Assembly: GCF_900100965.1 (NCBI RefSeq)
Contig: NZ_FMUJ01000002.1
Location: forward strand, 989,869 to 1,053,868
DNA length: 64,000 nucleotides
Direction: 5' to 3'
Origin: Variovorax sp. EL159
GTDB lineage: Bacteria > Pseudomonadota > Gammaproteobacteria > Burkholderiales > Burkholderiaceae_C
A program made the position numbers and the translations under genes. The notes under the pieces are model-generated. The model worked only from the letters and a program-made list of their open reading frames with translations, did no database searches and was not told the origin of the DNA. Numbering within the stretch: the first letter of the stretch is position 1; each line of letters begins with the position of its first letter. Positions 25,640-34,128 of this stretch are shown one piece after another.

Positions 25640-26671
25640 TCAGCTGCCGCGCGTTGCGGCCAGGTCTGCGGCGCACGGGATGTGCAGCTCGCCGACCGTC
25701 ACTGCGCGCGCCGCATGCACCGCGCGCAGTGTGGCAATGGCAACCACCTCGGCCGCCATGGTGCTCAGCACCGTCATGCCCGGTGCATTGCCTTCGAGCG
25801 GCACGCGGCCGGTGGCCAGCGCGAACAGCGTGTCGCCGTCGCTCATGGTGTGCACCGGGTTGATGGCGCGCGCGAGCCCGTCGTGCGACACGTTGGCGAG
25901 GCGGTTGGCCTGCACCTTGGTCAGCACGGCGTCGGTGGCGATCACGCCGATGGTGGTGTTGGTGCCCGCCAGCAGCGGCTTGGGCAGATCGCCGCGCAGC
26001 AGGGCCCGGCGCGTGTCGAGCAGGGCCTTGCCGTCTTCGGTGCGCGCGCCGGCCACGGGCTGGCCGGTGTTGTGGTCGATCACGTCGCCCAGCGAATTGA
26101 CCGCGATCAGCGCGCCCACCGTGACGCCGCCGACCGTGACCGACGCAGTGCCGACGCCGCCCTTCATCGCGCGGTTCACGCCGAAGAGCTTGCCCACCAG
26201 CGCGCCGGTGCCCGCGCCCACGTTGCCTTCGGCGGGGGCGGCGGTGCTGGCCGCTTCGCAGGCCGCGTAGCCGGCCGCTGCATCGGGGCGGATGCGCGCA
26301 TCGCCCATCGGCAGGTCGAACAGCACGGCGGCGGGCACGATGGGCAGGGTGCCGAAGCGCACGTCCATGCCGATGTCGCGTTCTTCCATCCAGCGCATGG
26401 CGCCCTCGGCGGCGGCCAGGCCCCAGGCGCTGCCGCCCGCGAGCATCACGGCATGCACCTGCTGCACCAGGTTGCCGGGTGCGAGCAGGTCGGTCTCGCG
26501 CGTGCCGGGGGCCGCGCCGCGCACGTCCACGCCGCCCACCGCGCCGTCGCGCGCCATGACCACGGTGCAGCCGGTGGGGCGGCGGGTGTCGGAGAAATGG
26601 CCGACTTTGATGCCGGCGACGTCGGTGATGGAACCGGCGGAACGAGAAGAGATGGAAGAGGGGGCTGACAT
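25640..26671 (-). CDS. P1-family N-terminal nucleophile hydrolase (NylC/DmpA-like)
   Basis: This 343-residue protein belongs to the self-processing P1 peptidase family, which includes aminopeptidase DmpA and 6-aminohexanoate-oligomer hydrolase NylC. The conserved cleavage site is LLAGTN/TTIGVIATD with N238 and T239. Autocleavage would free T239 as the catalytic nucleophile, as in the NylC branch. The family N-terminus ITDVAGIKVGHFSD is at 15-28. No signal peptide is evident. It lies 18 bp upstream of the TAXI gene on the same strand. The natural substrate is unknown; amide or oligopeptide cleavage is expected. Confidence 0.87.
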   Translation of the reverse strand: MSAPSSISSRSAGSITDVAGIKVGHFSDTRRPTGCTVVMARDGAVGGVDVRGAAPGTRETDLLAPGNLVQQVHAVMLAGGSAWGLAAAEGAMRWMEERDIGMDVRFGTLPIVPAAVLFDLPMGDARIRPDAAAGYAACEAASTAAPAEGNVGAGTGALVGKLFGVNRAMKGGVGTASVTVGGVTVGALIAVNSLGDVIDHNTGQPVAGARTEDGKALLDTRRALLRGDLPKPLLAGTNTTIGVIATDAVLTKVQANRLANVSHDGLARAINPVHTMSDGDTLFALATGRVPLEGNAPGMTVLSTMAAEVVAIATLRAVHAARAVTVGELHIPCAADLAATRGS

Positions 26672-26710
26672 GGCGGCCGATTATGAGACCGCGCCTCTAC
26701 GATAGGCGCC

Positions 26711-28012
26711 ATGACAGTTGCAAGAAGTAGTTTCTCGGGTGCCGGCGATACGAGGCGTCACGTGGTGGTGATCGGCGCGGGCGCCGTGGGCAGCGCCACC
26801 GCCATCGAGGCGCTGCGTGCCGGCTTGCGCGTGACGGTGGTCGAGCCCGGCGAGCCCGGTGGTCCGCACGCCACGAGCTACGGCAACGCGGGCTGGCTTT
26901 CGTCGCATTCGGTGGTGCCGCCCGCGCTGCCCGGCGCCTGGCGCAAGGTGCCGGGCTGGCTGGCCGACCCGCTGGGGCCGCTCGCGTTGCGCTGGCGCTA
27001 CCTGCCGCGCGCCACGCCCTGGCTGCTGCGCTACCTGGCGTCGGGCTGGACCGAGGCGCGCGTGCAGCGCACTGCCGACGCCCTGCGCACCCTGCTCGCG
27101 GATGCGCCGGCACTGCACACCCGGCTCGCAGCCGAGGCGGGCGTGCCGCAGCTCATCGAGCAGCGCGGCCTGCTGCATGCCTATCGCTCGCGTGCCGAAT
27201 TCGAGGGCGATGCGCTGGCGTGGCGCGTGCGCCAGCGTACGGGTGTCCGTTGGGAAGAGTGGTCGGCCGACGAACTGCACCGCCGCGAGCCGGACCTCGA
27301 TGCGCGCTACACGCTCGGCATCTTCGTGCCCGAAGCCGGGCATTGCCGCGATCCGGGTACCTATGTGGCGGCACTGGCGCGGCACGCGCAGGCAGGCGGT
27401 GCCGAGCGCCGTGCCACGCGCGCGACGGGTTTTCGCATCGAAGGCGGTCGCTTGCGCGCGGTGCTGACCGAGGCCGGCGAGATTGTTTGCGATTCGGCGG
27501 CCATCTGCGCCGGTGCGCGTTCCGGCGCGCTGGCGGCAGCGGCAGGCTCTGCCGTGCCGCTCGAATCCGAGCGCGGCTACCACGTCGTCGTCGAAGGGGC
27601 CCCGGTGGGGCCGCGCACGCCGGTGATGGTGGCGGACGGCAAGCTCATCGCCCACTGGATGGACGGCGGCCTGCGCGCCGCGGGCCAGGTCGAGATCGGC
27701 GGCCTCGACGCCGCGCCAGACTGGCGCCGCGCAGAGATCTTGCATCGCCATCTGCAATCGATGTTTCCGGCGTTGGCGGAGACGGCCGGTGCCACCGCCG
27801 TGAAGCACTGGCTCGGCCATCGCCCCAGCATGCCCGATGGCTTGCCCTGCATCGGCCCGTCGGCCGCGAGCGCCGACATCGTGCTGGCCTTTGGCCACGG
27901 CCACGTGGGCCTGTGCGGTTCGGCGCGCACAGGCCGGCTCGCGGCCCAGTTGCTCGCAGGCATCGCGCCCGAAATCTCGCTGGTGCCCTTCGCTCCGAAG
28001 CGCTTCGGTTGA
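26711..28012 (+). CDS. FAD-dependent oxidoreductase, D-amino-acid dehydrogenase-like
   Basis: This 433-residue flavoenzyme of the DadA/DAO family has the dinucleotide-binding motif VVVIGAGAVGSATA (GAGAVG at 22-27) and the acidic strand end VVEPGEPG. Near the C-terminus it has GHRPSMPDGLPCIGP and AFGHGHVGLCGSA, typical of FAD-dependent amine oxidation. It would oxidise D-amino acids or related amines at the membrane or in the cytosol. It is divergent from the P1-family gene, only 39 bp apart. The specific amine is open. Confidence 0.87.
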   Translation: MTVARSSFSGAGDTRRHVVVIGAGAVGSATAIEALRAGLRVTVVEPGEPGGPHATSYGNAGWLSSHSVVPPALPGAWRKVPGWLADPLGPLALRWRYLPRATPWLLRYLASGWTEARVQRTADALRTLLADAPALHTRLAAEAGVPQLIEQRGLLHAYRSRAEFEGDALAWRVRQRTGVRWEEWSADELHRREPDLDARYTLGIFVPEAGHCRDPGTYVAALARHAQAGGAERRATRATGFRIEGGRLRAVLTEAGEIVCDSAAICAGARSGALAAAAGSAVPLESERGYHVVVEGAPVGPRTPVMVADGKLIAHWMDGGLRAAGQVEIGGLDAAPDWRRAEILHRHLQSMFPALAETAGATAVKHWLGHRPSMPDGLPCIGPSAASADIVLAFGHGHVGLCGSARTGRLAAQLLAGIAPEISLVPFAPKRFG

Positions 28013-28060
28013 GTCTTCGACTACCGGCGGTCAGCGGCCGCTTGCGCTGGCCTCCGTGCG

Positions 28061-28351
28061 TCAGTTGGCCGCTTCGATCGACATGACCGTGAGCGCGCCA
28101 TCGACCTTGTCGGCGGTAAAGCGTACCTTGTCGCCGGCCTTCACCTTGGTGAGCATGGCTGGGTCTTTCACGCGGAAGACCATCGTCATGCCGGTCATGT
28201 CGAGGTTCTGGATGTCGCCGTGCTTGAGGGTGATCTTCTTCGCGTCGGTGTCGATCTTGCGCACTTCACCTTCGACGGACGGCAGCGTGGCCTGGGCAAA
28301 TGCGGTTGCGGCGAGCAGGGCGGCGGAGAGGGCGGTAACTAGTTTCTTCAT
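28061..28351 (-). CDS. CusF-like periplasmic copper-binding protein
   Basis: This 96-residue exported OB-fold protein has a signal peptide at 1-19 (ATAFAQ). H44 and the methionine cluster M52, M55 and M57 (LDMTGMTMVFRV) align with the His/Met Cu(I) site of CusF. The tryptophan that caps copper in CusF is replaced by methionine (M52) at the aligned position. This should add a thioether ligand. It is the last gene of the copper operon and probably passes Cu(I) to other periplasmic partners or buffers it. Confidence 0.88.
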   Translation of the reverse strand: MKKLVTALSAALLAATAFAQATLPSVEGEVRKIDTDAKKITLKHGDIQNLDMTGMTMVFRVKDPAMLTKVKAGDKVRFTADKVDGALTVMSIEAAN

Positions 28352-28383
28352 GATGAATTTCCTTTCGAGGTTTTTCAGAGGGT

Positions 28384-28851
28384 TCAGCGATAGCTTTGGT
28401 AGACGCGCGTGCTGCCATCGGCCAGCACCAGCAGCACGTCATACGGATCGCGTTGGTCGCTATACGCCGGGCCGTCCATGCCGGGCGATCCGACCGGCAT
28501 GCCGGGCACGGCAAGGCCGATGGCCTTGGGCTTTTCCTTCAGCAGGCGATGCACTTCGCGTGCCGGCACATGGCCTTCGATGGCGTAGCCGCCGACGCGC
28601 CCGGTGTGGCACGAGCCCAGCTTGGCGGGCACGCCCAGCCGTTCGCGCGCGGCGCTGTTGCCTTCGTCGTGCACGCGGGTGGCCAGGCCGTTCTTGTTGA
28701 GGTGCTTGACCCAGTCCTGGCAGCAGCCGCAGTTCGGGTCTTTCCAGATTTCGACCATCGGCGCCGCCGCCAGTGCGGCAAGGGGCAGCGTGGCGGTGGA
28801 GGCCAGCGCCAGCAGCGGGGCGGCGCGCTTCAGCAGGGTTCGTCGTTGCAT
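28384..28851 (-). CDS. DUF411-family protein, metal-handling
   Basis: This 155-residue exported protein has a twin-arginine-like leader (RRTLLKRAAPLLALAS) and the DUF411 core. That core has C41, C43 and C44 in DPNCGCCQDWVKHL, a C81-H82 pair in LGSCHTG, then EGHVPAREVHRLL. The family has a thioredoxin-like fold and is repeatedly linked to copper and silver resistance loci. The cysteine cluster probably binds Cu(I). It sits between the cupredoxin and CusF-like genes in one operon. Confidence 0.88.
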   Translation of the reverse strand: MQRRTLLKRAAPLLALASTATLPLAALAAAPMVEIWKDPNCGCCQDWVKHLNKNGLATRVHDEGNSAARERLGVPAKLGSCHTGRVGGYAIEGHVPAREVHRLLKEKPKAIGLAVPGMPVGSPGMDGPAYSDQRDPYDVLLVLADGSTRVYQSYR

Positions 28852-28870
28852 GCTTTTTCTCTCCTTGTCG

Positions 28871-29389
28871 TCATGGCTTGGATGCGGCGGCGGCCAGCAC
28901 GCGGATGCGGCCGGCCATGCCGAGTTCGTAGTGGTCTTTCACGAGGCAGGCGAAGTCGAAATCGCCGGCGCGGTTGAAGGTCCAGACCATGTCGCCGGTC
29001 TTGCCGGCAGGCACGTGAACCATCCATGGGTCGTCGTGTTCCATGTCCGGAAACTTCTTCATCATGGCCGCGTGCGCCTCGATCTCGGCCGTGGTGCCGA
29101 GCACCAGTTCGTGCAGCTCCTTGCCGCGGTTCTTCAGCCGCAGGCGGACGGTGTCGCCCTCGCGCACTTCGATCACCGAGGGGGTGAAGGTCATGTCGTC
29201 GGCCATCGCGATGTCGATCGTGCGTTTCACCGCGCGTGCCTGTCCGGCGATGCCCCAGGGCTTCTGCTCGGGCGCGGCGGTGGTGGTGCCGTGGGGCTTG
29301 GCGCCGTGGTTCTCGTGGGCCTGTGCCGTCGTTGTGGCGGCGCCCGCAAGGGCAAGGCAGGCGGCGATGGATGCGAGTGTCTTGTTCAT
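28871..29389 (-). CDS. Cupredoxin-domain copper protein
   Basis: This 172-residue periplasmic protein has a signal peptide (1-24, TTAQA), a His-rich linker and a plastocyanin/azurin-like fold. The candidate type 1 copper ligands are H93 (ELHELVLG), C148, H153 and M158 (FACLVKDHYELGM). The segment AHAAMMKKFPDMEHDDPWMVH adds further Met and His residues. It could carry electrons to or from the adjacent multicopper oxidase, or store copper. It is 24 bp downstream of the oxidase gene. Confidence 0.9.
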   Translation of the reverse strand: MNKTLASIAACLALAGAATTTAQAHENHGAKPHGTTTAAPEQKPWGIAGQARAVKRTIDIAMADDMTFTPSVIEVREGDTVRLRLKNRGKELHELVLGTTAEIEAHAAMMKKFPDMEHDDPWMVHVPAGKTGDMVWTFNRAGDFDFACLVKDHYELGMAGRIRVLAAAASKP

Positions 29390-29413
29390 GAGATGGGTTC
29401 CAGAAAAAAGTAG

Positions 29414-30805
29414 TCAGTGGTTGTGCGCGCCCTGGCCCGAAGGCTTGCGCACGGTGGCGTCGGTCTTGCTGCTGTCGCCGCCCTTGGTGGCAGGGGCGCT
29501 GCGCGTGGCCGGTGGAACGGCCGCGCCGGGCACTTCGCGCGCGACGGTCCCGGCCGGGTGCTTGAACCAGCCCGGGTCGCGGTAGTCGCCCGGCTTCTGG
29601 TCGCGCCGCACCTTGAGCAGCGTGAACATGCCGCCCATCTCGGCCGATCCGAAGGGGCCGGTGCCGGTCATCATGGGCACGGTGTTGTCGGGGATGGGCA
29701 TTTCCATCTCGCCCATGTCGGCCATGCCCTTGTCGCCCATCACCATGTAGTCGGGCACGAGCTTGCGGATCTTGTCGACCACGCCTTTCTGGTCGACGCC
29801 GATCATGGTGGGCACGTCGTGGCCCATCGGCCCCATCGTGTGGTGCGCCTTGTGGCAGTGCAGCGACCAGTCGCCTTCCTCGTCGGCGATGAACTCCATC
29901 TGCCGCATCTGGCCCACCGCCACGTCGACCGACACCTCGGGCCAGCGCGCGGTGCGCGGCACGGGGCCGCCGTCGGTGCCGGTCACCTCGAACTCGTGGC
30001 CGTGGATGTGAATGGGGTGGTTGGTCATCGTGAGGTTGCCCACGCGGATGCGCACGCGGTCGCCCTTGCGCACGTTGAGCGTGTCGATGGCCGGGAACAC
30101 GCGGCTGTTGAAGCTCCAGATGTTGAAGTCGGTCATGGTGTTGACCTTGGGCGTGGCGCTGCCGGGCTCCACGTCGAAGCTGCCGAGCAAAAAGCAGAAG
30201 TCGCGGTCGACCTTCTCGATCAGCGGATGCTCGGCCTTCGGGTGCGTGACCCAGAAGCCCATCATTCCCATCGCCATCTGCACCATCTCGTCGGCGTGCG
30301 GGTGGTACATGAAGGTGCCGGGGCGCCGTGCGGTGAACTCGTAGACGAAGGTTTTGCCCGGCGGAATGTGCGGCTGCGTGATGCCGCCCACGCCATCCAT
30401 GCCGTTGGGCAGGCGCTGGCCGTGCCAGTGCACGGTGGTGTGCTCGGGCAGCCTGTTGGTGACGTAGATGCGCACGCGGTCGCCCTCGACCACCTCGATG
30501 GTCGGCCCCGGCGACTGGCCGTTGTAGCCCCACATGTTGACCTTGAAGCCGGGCGCCATCTCGCGCACCACGGGCTCGGCGACCAGATGAAACTCCTTCA
30601 CGCCGGCATTCATGCGCCACGGCAAGGTCCAGCCGTTGAGGGTGACGACCGGGTTGTAAGGCCGGCCGTTCGGCGGCACGAGCGGCGGCGCGGTGGCCGT
30701 GGAGCCCTGCGTCACCGGCTCGGGCAGCGCGGCCATCGACACGCGGCTGACCGTGGTGGCGGCAACGGCCGTGGCTGCGCCTGCAAAGAAATTGCGACGG
30801 TTCAT
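29414..30805 (-). CDS. Multicopper oxidase (CopA/CumA-like cuprous oxidase)
   Basis: This 463-residue periplasmic enzyme has a Tat leader (MNRRNFFAGAA). All copper motifs are present: HWHG at 126-129, HPH at 168-170, HPIHIHGH at 263-270, and HCHKAHHTMGPM with C317, H322 and M327 at the type 1 site. It should oxidise Cu(I) to the less toxic Cu(II) with oxygen as acceptor. A Met/Asp-rich segment follows the type 1 site (MVMGDKGMADMGEMEMP), like the methionine-rich copper-loading regions of CueO and CopA. It starts one base after the TolC-family gene stop region. Confidence 0.93.
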   Translation of the reverse strand: MNRRNFFAGAATAVAATTVSRVSMAALPEPVTQGSTATAPPLVPPNGRPYNPVVTLNGWTLPWRMNAGVKEFHLVAEPVVREMAPGFKVNMWGYNGQSPGPTIEVVEGDRVRIYVTNRLPEHTTVHWHGQRLPNGMDGVGGITQPHIPPGKTFVYEFTARRPGTFMYHPHADEMVQMAMGMMGFWVTHPKAEHPLIEKVDRDFCFLLGSFDVEPGSATPKVNTMTDFNIWSFNSRVFPAIDTLNVRKGDRVRIRVGNLTMTNHPIHIHGHEFEVTGTDGGPVPRTARWPEVSVDVAVGQMRQMEFIADEEGDWSLHCHKAHHTMGPMGHDVPTMIGVDQKGVVDKIRKLVPDYMVMGDKGMADMGEMEMPIPDNTVPMMTGTGPFGSAEMGGMFTLLKVRRDQKPGDYRDPGWFKHPAGTVAREVPGAAVPPATRSAPATKGGDSSKTDATVRKPSGQGAHNH

Positions 30806-30806
30806 G

Positions 30807-32234
30807 TCAGTGGCCTCCCGCCGCGGGTTCGCTGGCCGCCGCGGTCTGCAGGGCCGTCATTCCACCGGGCGAGCTGCCCGTGAGCACCAGCTGCAGATCG
30901 GTGTCCGCCAGCCAGAAGTCGCGCTGCGCCTCGATGCCGGCGTTCACCAGCAGCATGCTTGCGCGCGTTTCGCCGAGCAGCTCCCACACGCTCGCAAGCA
31001 TGCCGTTGTAGCGCAGCACCATCTCTTCGTTTACCTGCTTGCGCAGCGGCAGCACCTCGTCGCGGTAGCGGCGGGCGATGGCGTAGGCGGTGTTCCAGCC
31101 TTGCCAGGCTTCGCGCGCCTCGCTCGTGGCCAGCACGCCCATGTCGCGCACGCGCGCGGCCGATTGCAGGTACTGCGCCTCGGCACGGCCGTTGCGCGAC
31201 TGGCCCCAGTCGAAGATCGGAATGGGCAGGTCGAGCTCGAAGCCGCGCTTGGTTTTCTTCGTGCGATCGGCGTCGTTGTCGAAGGTGGTGTTGCGCACCA
31301 CGCCCAGCTCCATCGCGTTGATGACGCTGGTCGCGTGCGTCAGGCCCAGCGAGCCGGCCACGGCCGAGTTCTGCGCCTGTGCCGCGCGCACGTCGAGCCG
31401 GTCGCGCAAGGCCAGCGCCTGCACGTCGCCCAGCTCGGGCGCGGCTTGCGGCAGCGGTGGCAGGCGGTCGGGCAACGTGTAGCTGGTGCGCGTGCCGCTC
31501 AGGCCCATCAGGCGCGTGAGCTGCTCGCGGCTCGCGACCGCGGCCTGTTCGGCCCGCGCGAGCTGCGCGGATGCGTCGGCCAGCAGCAGCTGTTCGCGCG
31601 TGCGCTGCAGGGCGCTCCAGTTGCCGGCCTTGGCCATGCGGTGCGCGAGTTCGGCGCCGGCTTCGGTGGCCTCCTTCGCATCGCGCAGGTAGGCCACGCT
31701 TTGCTGCGCCGCCACCGCACGCACCCAGGCGCGGCGCGTGTCGGCGGCCAGCATCAGCACGCTCTGCGCGGCCTGCAGCTTGGCGGCCTCGTGGCGCTGG
31801 CCGGCCCAGCGGGCCTGCCACGGCAGCGTGACGAGGCCCAGCACGTTGAAGCGAAGCATCCGCTCGAACTCGCGCTCGCTGCCCTGCGCCAGCCGGCTGA
31901 ACGAAAGCACCGGGTTCGGCAGGCTCGCGGCCTGCACGCGGTCGGCGTCGCTCAGTTGCAGGGTGGCAAAGGCGTCCTGCACGCGCGGGCCGTTGACCAG
32001 CGCGATGCGCACGGCGGCTTCGGCGTCCAGCGGCTTGGCGAGCAGCGCATCGACGCTCTTTTGCGAGGCCTCGTCAGGCGCGCGCTGGGCCGTGGTGCCC
32101 GCCATCAGCGGGTTGCCGTTGACCAGCGCCTGCACGTCGGCCGTGCCGCCGTCGGACGAGAGGCTGGCGCAGCCGGCCAGCGTCAATACGCCGGCCAGCG
32201 CGATGGCGCTTCGGATGAATGAATGAGGGGCCAT
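30807..32234 (-). CDS. TolC-family outer-membrane lipoprotein
   Basis: This 475-residue protein has a lipoprotein leader (ALAGVLTLAGCASLSS, acylated Cys at about 23) and the long alternating coiled-coil pattern of outer-membrane efflux proteins, including two OEP repeats (VAAQQSVAYLRDAKEATEAGAE in the first). It should form a trimeric channel. The ATG at 32234 puts the lipobox at normal distance. A GTG at 32324 has a better ribosome site (GGAG) and would add 30 residues. Unusually, the operon has no RND pump or adaptor, so the channel must work with other partners or serve another role. Confidence 0.87.
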   Translation of the reverse strand: MAPHSFIRSAIALAGVLTLAGCASLSSDGGTADVQALVNGNPLMAGTTAQRAPDEASQKSVDALLAKPLDAEAAVRIALVNGPRVQDAFATLQLSDADRVQAASLPNPVLSFSRLAQGSEREFERMLRFNVLGLVTLPWQARWAGQRHEAAKLQAAQSVLMLAADTRRAWVRAVAAQQSVAYLRDAKEATEAGAELAHRMAKAGNWSALQRTREQLLLADASAQLARAEQAAVASREQLTRLMGLSGTRTSYTLPDRLPPLPQAAPELGDVQALALRDRLDVRAAQAQNSAVAGSLGLTHATSVINAMELGVVRNTTFDNDADRTKKTKRGFELDLPIPIFDWGQSRNGRAEAQYLQSAARVRDMGVLATSEAREAWQGWNTAYAIARRYRDEVLPLRKQVNEEMVLRYNGMLASVWELLGETRASMLLVNAGIEAQRDFWLADTDLQLVLTGSSPGGMTALQTAAASEPAAGGH

Positions 32235-32401
32235 GCGGCCGCCGGGCGGACGCGGATCGGCATGCGGCGGTGGTGCCGCATGGCCGGGAATGCCGGCGGG
32301 TTGCCGGCGAACAAAAGGGTTCACGCTCGATCTCCATGAGCAATTCGACGGACGCCGCGAGCCTGCAAAGGCTCACTGCGGACGGACTACGGGCAGGGAG
32401 A

Positions 32402-32830
32402 TCAGGAAATGGGCGGCTTCAGGCCCGGGGCGGGCTCTGCGCTGGCGAAGCGGGCCGCGTGTGCAGCCGGTGGCGCCTGGGGCGCGCTGTGCACGATGTC
32501 GATGAGGGGCATGCCGCCGAGCGCGACGGTGTGGCAGACCTGGCAGGCAGTGCAGGTGCCGCAGCCCTGGTGGCCCGCGCCGTTGTCGCTGTTGTCGTGG
32601 CCGCCGGTGTGGTCGGCCATGTTCATGCTCATGTCCATCGACATGGCGCCGCTGTCGGCCGCCATGCCTTCATGGCAATGCGCTTCGCTGGCCGTGGTGG
32701 CCGAAGAAGCCATCGACACCGCCGCTGCCGCTGGCAGCGAATGCCGCACCATCTCGAACGCCATAGCGTCGCCGAGCCAGCCGCGAATGGGCAGCAGGGC
32801 GATCATCAGGGCGAGCAGCAGGGTGCGCAT
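32402..32830 (-). CDS. Small Cys/His/Met-rich exported protein, probable copper binder
   Basis: This 142-residue protein has an N-terminal hydrophobic helix at 1-15 and a metal-ligand-dense middle. Histidine and methionine fill 51-88 (HCHEG, MSMDMSMNM, HTGGHD), then four regularly spaced cysteines C90, C93, C96 and C99 are followed by H100. The C-terminal third is proline/alanine-rich. The pattern resembles DUF2946-type proteins of copper loci. It heads the copper operon, with 78 or 168 bp to the TolC gene depending on that start. The function is inferred as copper binding or sensing; no enzyme motif is seen. Confidence 0.78.
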   Translation of the reverse strand: MRTLLLALMIALLPIRGWLGDAMAFEMVRHSLPAAAAVSMASSATTASEAHCHEGMAADSGAMSMDMSMNMADHTGGHDNSDNGAGHQGCGTCTACQVCHTVALGGMPLIDIVHSAPQAPPAAHAARFASAEPAPGLKPPIS

Positions 32831-32854
32831 GGGGCGCGATGATAAACCGGTGGC

Positions 32855-33139
32855 CTAAGACACCAGCTGGCCGCGGGCCTTGTCGGCCCACACCTGCAGG
32901 TTGTCGAGCAGGTCTTTCTGGCTGAAGGAGCAGCTCTCTTCGCTGAAGAGCGCGCTCGATTCGAGCCGGTCGAGCAGGTTCAGCAGCACCTCGCCGTAAC
33001 GCGGGGGCAGGGCGGCGAGCAGCTCGGTGCTGGCGCGGGCCTCGTTCGACAGCGCGGTGACCGACCCGCTGCCGCCGTTGCGCAAGGCGCCCAGGTGCGT
33101 GGCGATGGCGTCGAGCTGCTGGCTGGCATTTGCGCTCAT
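32855..33139 (-). CDS. Hypothetical protein, 94 residues
   Basis: This short, soluble, mostly helical protein (SANASQQLDAIATHLGAL at the N-terminus, LLNLLDRLESSALFSEE in the middle) has no motif I can assign. Its ATG overlaps the stop of the glycerophosphodiesterase gene by four bases (ATGA), so it is translationally coupled to it. Its stop lies 24 bp before the copper operon, which may share the transcript. Confidence 0.7.
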   Translation of the reverse strand: MSANASQQLDAIATHLGALRNGGSGSVTALSNEARASTELLAALPPRYGEVLLNLLDRLESSALFSEESCSFSQKDLLDNLQVWADKARGQLVS

Positions 33140-34128
33140 GAAGAAGCCTTTCCGGGTGGCGGCAGCGACAGGCCGCGCTCGCGCATCAGGTCGCGCAGCA
33201 CGTCGGGGTAGTCGGTGATGAGGCCGTCCGCGCCCCAGTCCATCAGCCGCAGCATGTCGGCGCGCTGGTTCACGGTCCAGGGCAGCACCTTCAGGCCGAG
33301 CTTCTGCGCTTCCTTGATGACAGTGGGCGTGAGGTCGGCGTAGGCCGGCGACCAGATCACCGGGCCCGGCGCATTGGCCGATGCGGCCCTGACCATCTGC
33401 GGCACCGAGGCAAAGCCGGCCGCGTCGAAGCCGGCCGTCCAGCGGCTGTCTTTCAGCGTGCGGGGCGTCGTGAGGTAGGCGCGCGGCAACTGCGGCGCGA
33501 GCTGGCCGACCAGCGCCAGCGTGCGCCAATCGAAGCTCTGGATGGTCACGCGGTCGGCCATCTTCGCCTTGTCGATCTCGGCCAGCAGCGCGCGCACCAT
33601 GGGTTCCGGCGCGGCGGTTTCACCCGGCTTGTTCGGGTCGATCTTGGTCTCGATGTTGAAGCGCACCGTGGCCGCATCGGCGCCGCGTGCCTGCACCTGC
33701 GCGAAGAGCGCGGCCAGCGTCGGGATGCGCTCGCCATCGCGCGGCTGCTGCAGCGCGAACTGCTTGCCGTAGTCGCTCGCGGGGTTGAGGCGGCCCACGT
33801 CGTAGGTCTGCAATTGCGCCAGCGTCAGCGAGCGGATGGCCGCGCCGCTCTTCGGCGCGAGCCAGGCGCCGCCCGCGTCGCGCGTGTGGTCGGGGTTGAG
33901 CGAGGTGTCGTGCGAGATCACCACCACGTCGTCGGCCGTGAGCCCGATATCGAGTTCGAGCGTGGTCACGCCCATGTCGATGGCGTTCGAGAACGCGGCC
34001 AGCGTGTTCTCGGGCGCCAGGCCGCGCCCGCCGCGGTGGGCTTCCAGGTCGAAGTGCTGCCGGGCCGTGGGCATGATGGCCGCGCAGCCGGTGGCTGCCA
34101 GGGCGACGGCAAGAAGGACGTGTTTCAT
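33136..34128 (-). CDS. Glycerophosphodiester phosphodiesterase, lipoprotein
   Basis: This 330-residue TIM-barrel enzyme releases glycerol 3-phosphate from deacylated phospholipids. The catalytic region is LEAHRGGRGLAPENTLAAF (H31, R32, E40), with the metal-binding ELDI (58-61) and the second histidine in VVISHDTSLNPDHT. A lipobox (AATGC, Cys15) predicts a periplasmic lipoprotein. The C-terminal segment VNQRADMLRLMDWGADGLITDYPD is diagnostic for the GDPD family. It overlaps both neighbours by four bases. Confidence 0.93.
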   Translation of the reverse strand: MKHVLLAVALAATGCAAIMPTARQHFDLEAHRGGRGLAPENTLAAFSNAIDMGVTTLELDIGLTADDVVVISHDTSLNPDHTRDAGGAWLAPKSGAAIRSLTLAQLQTYDVGRLNPASDYGKQFALQQPRDGERIPTLAALFAQVQARGADAATVRFNIETKIDPNKPGETAAPEPMVRALLAEIDKAKMADRVTIQSFDWRTLALVGQLAPQLPRAYLTTPRTLKDSRWTAGFDAAGFASVPQMVRAASANAPGPVIWSPAYADLTPTVIKEAQKLGLKVLPWTVNQRADMLRLMDWGADGLITDYPDVLRDLMRERGLSLPPPGKASS

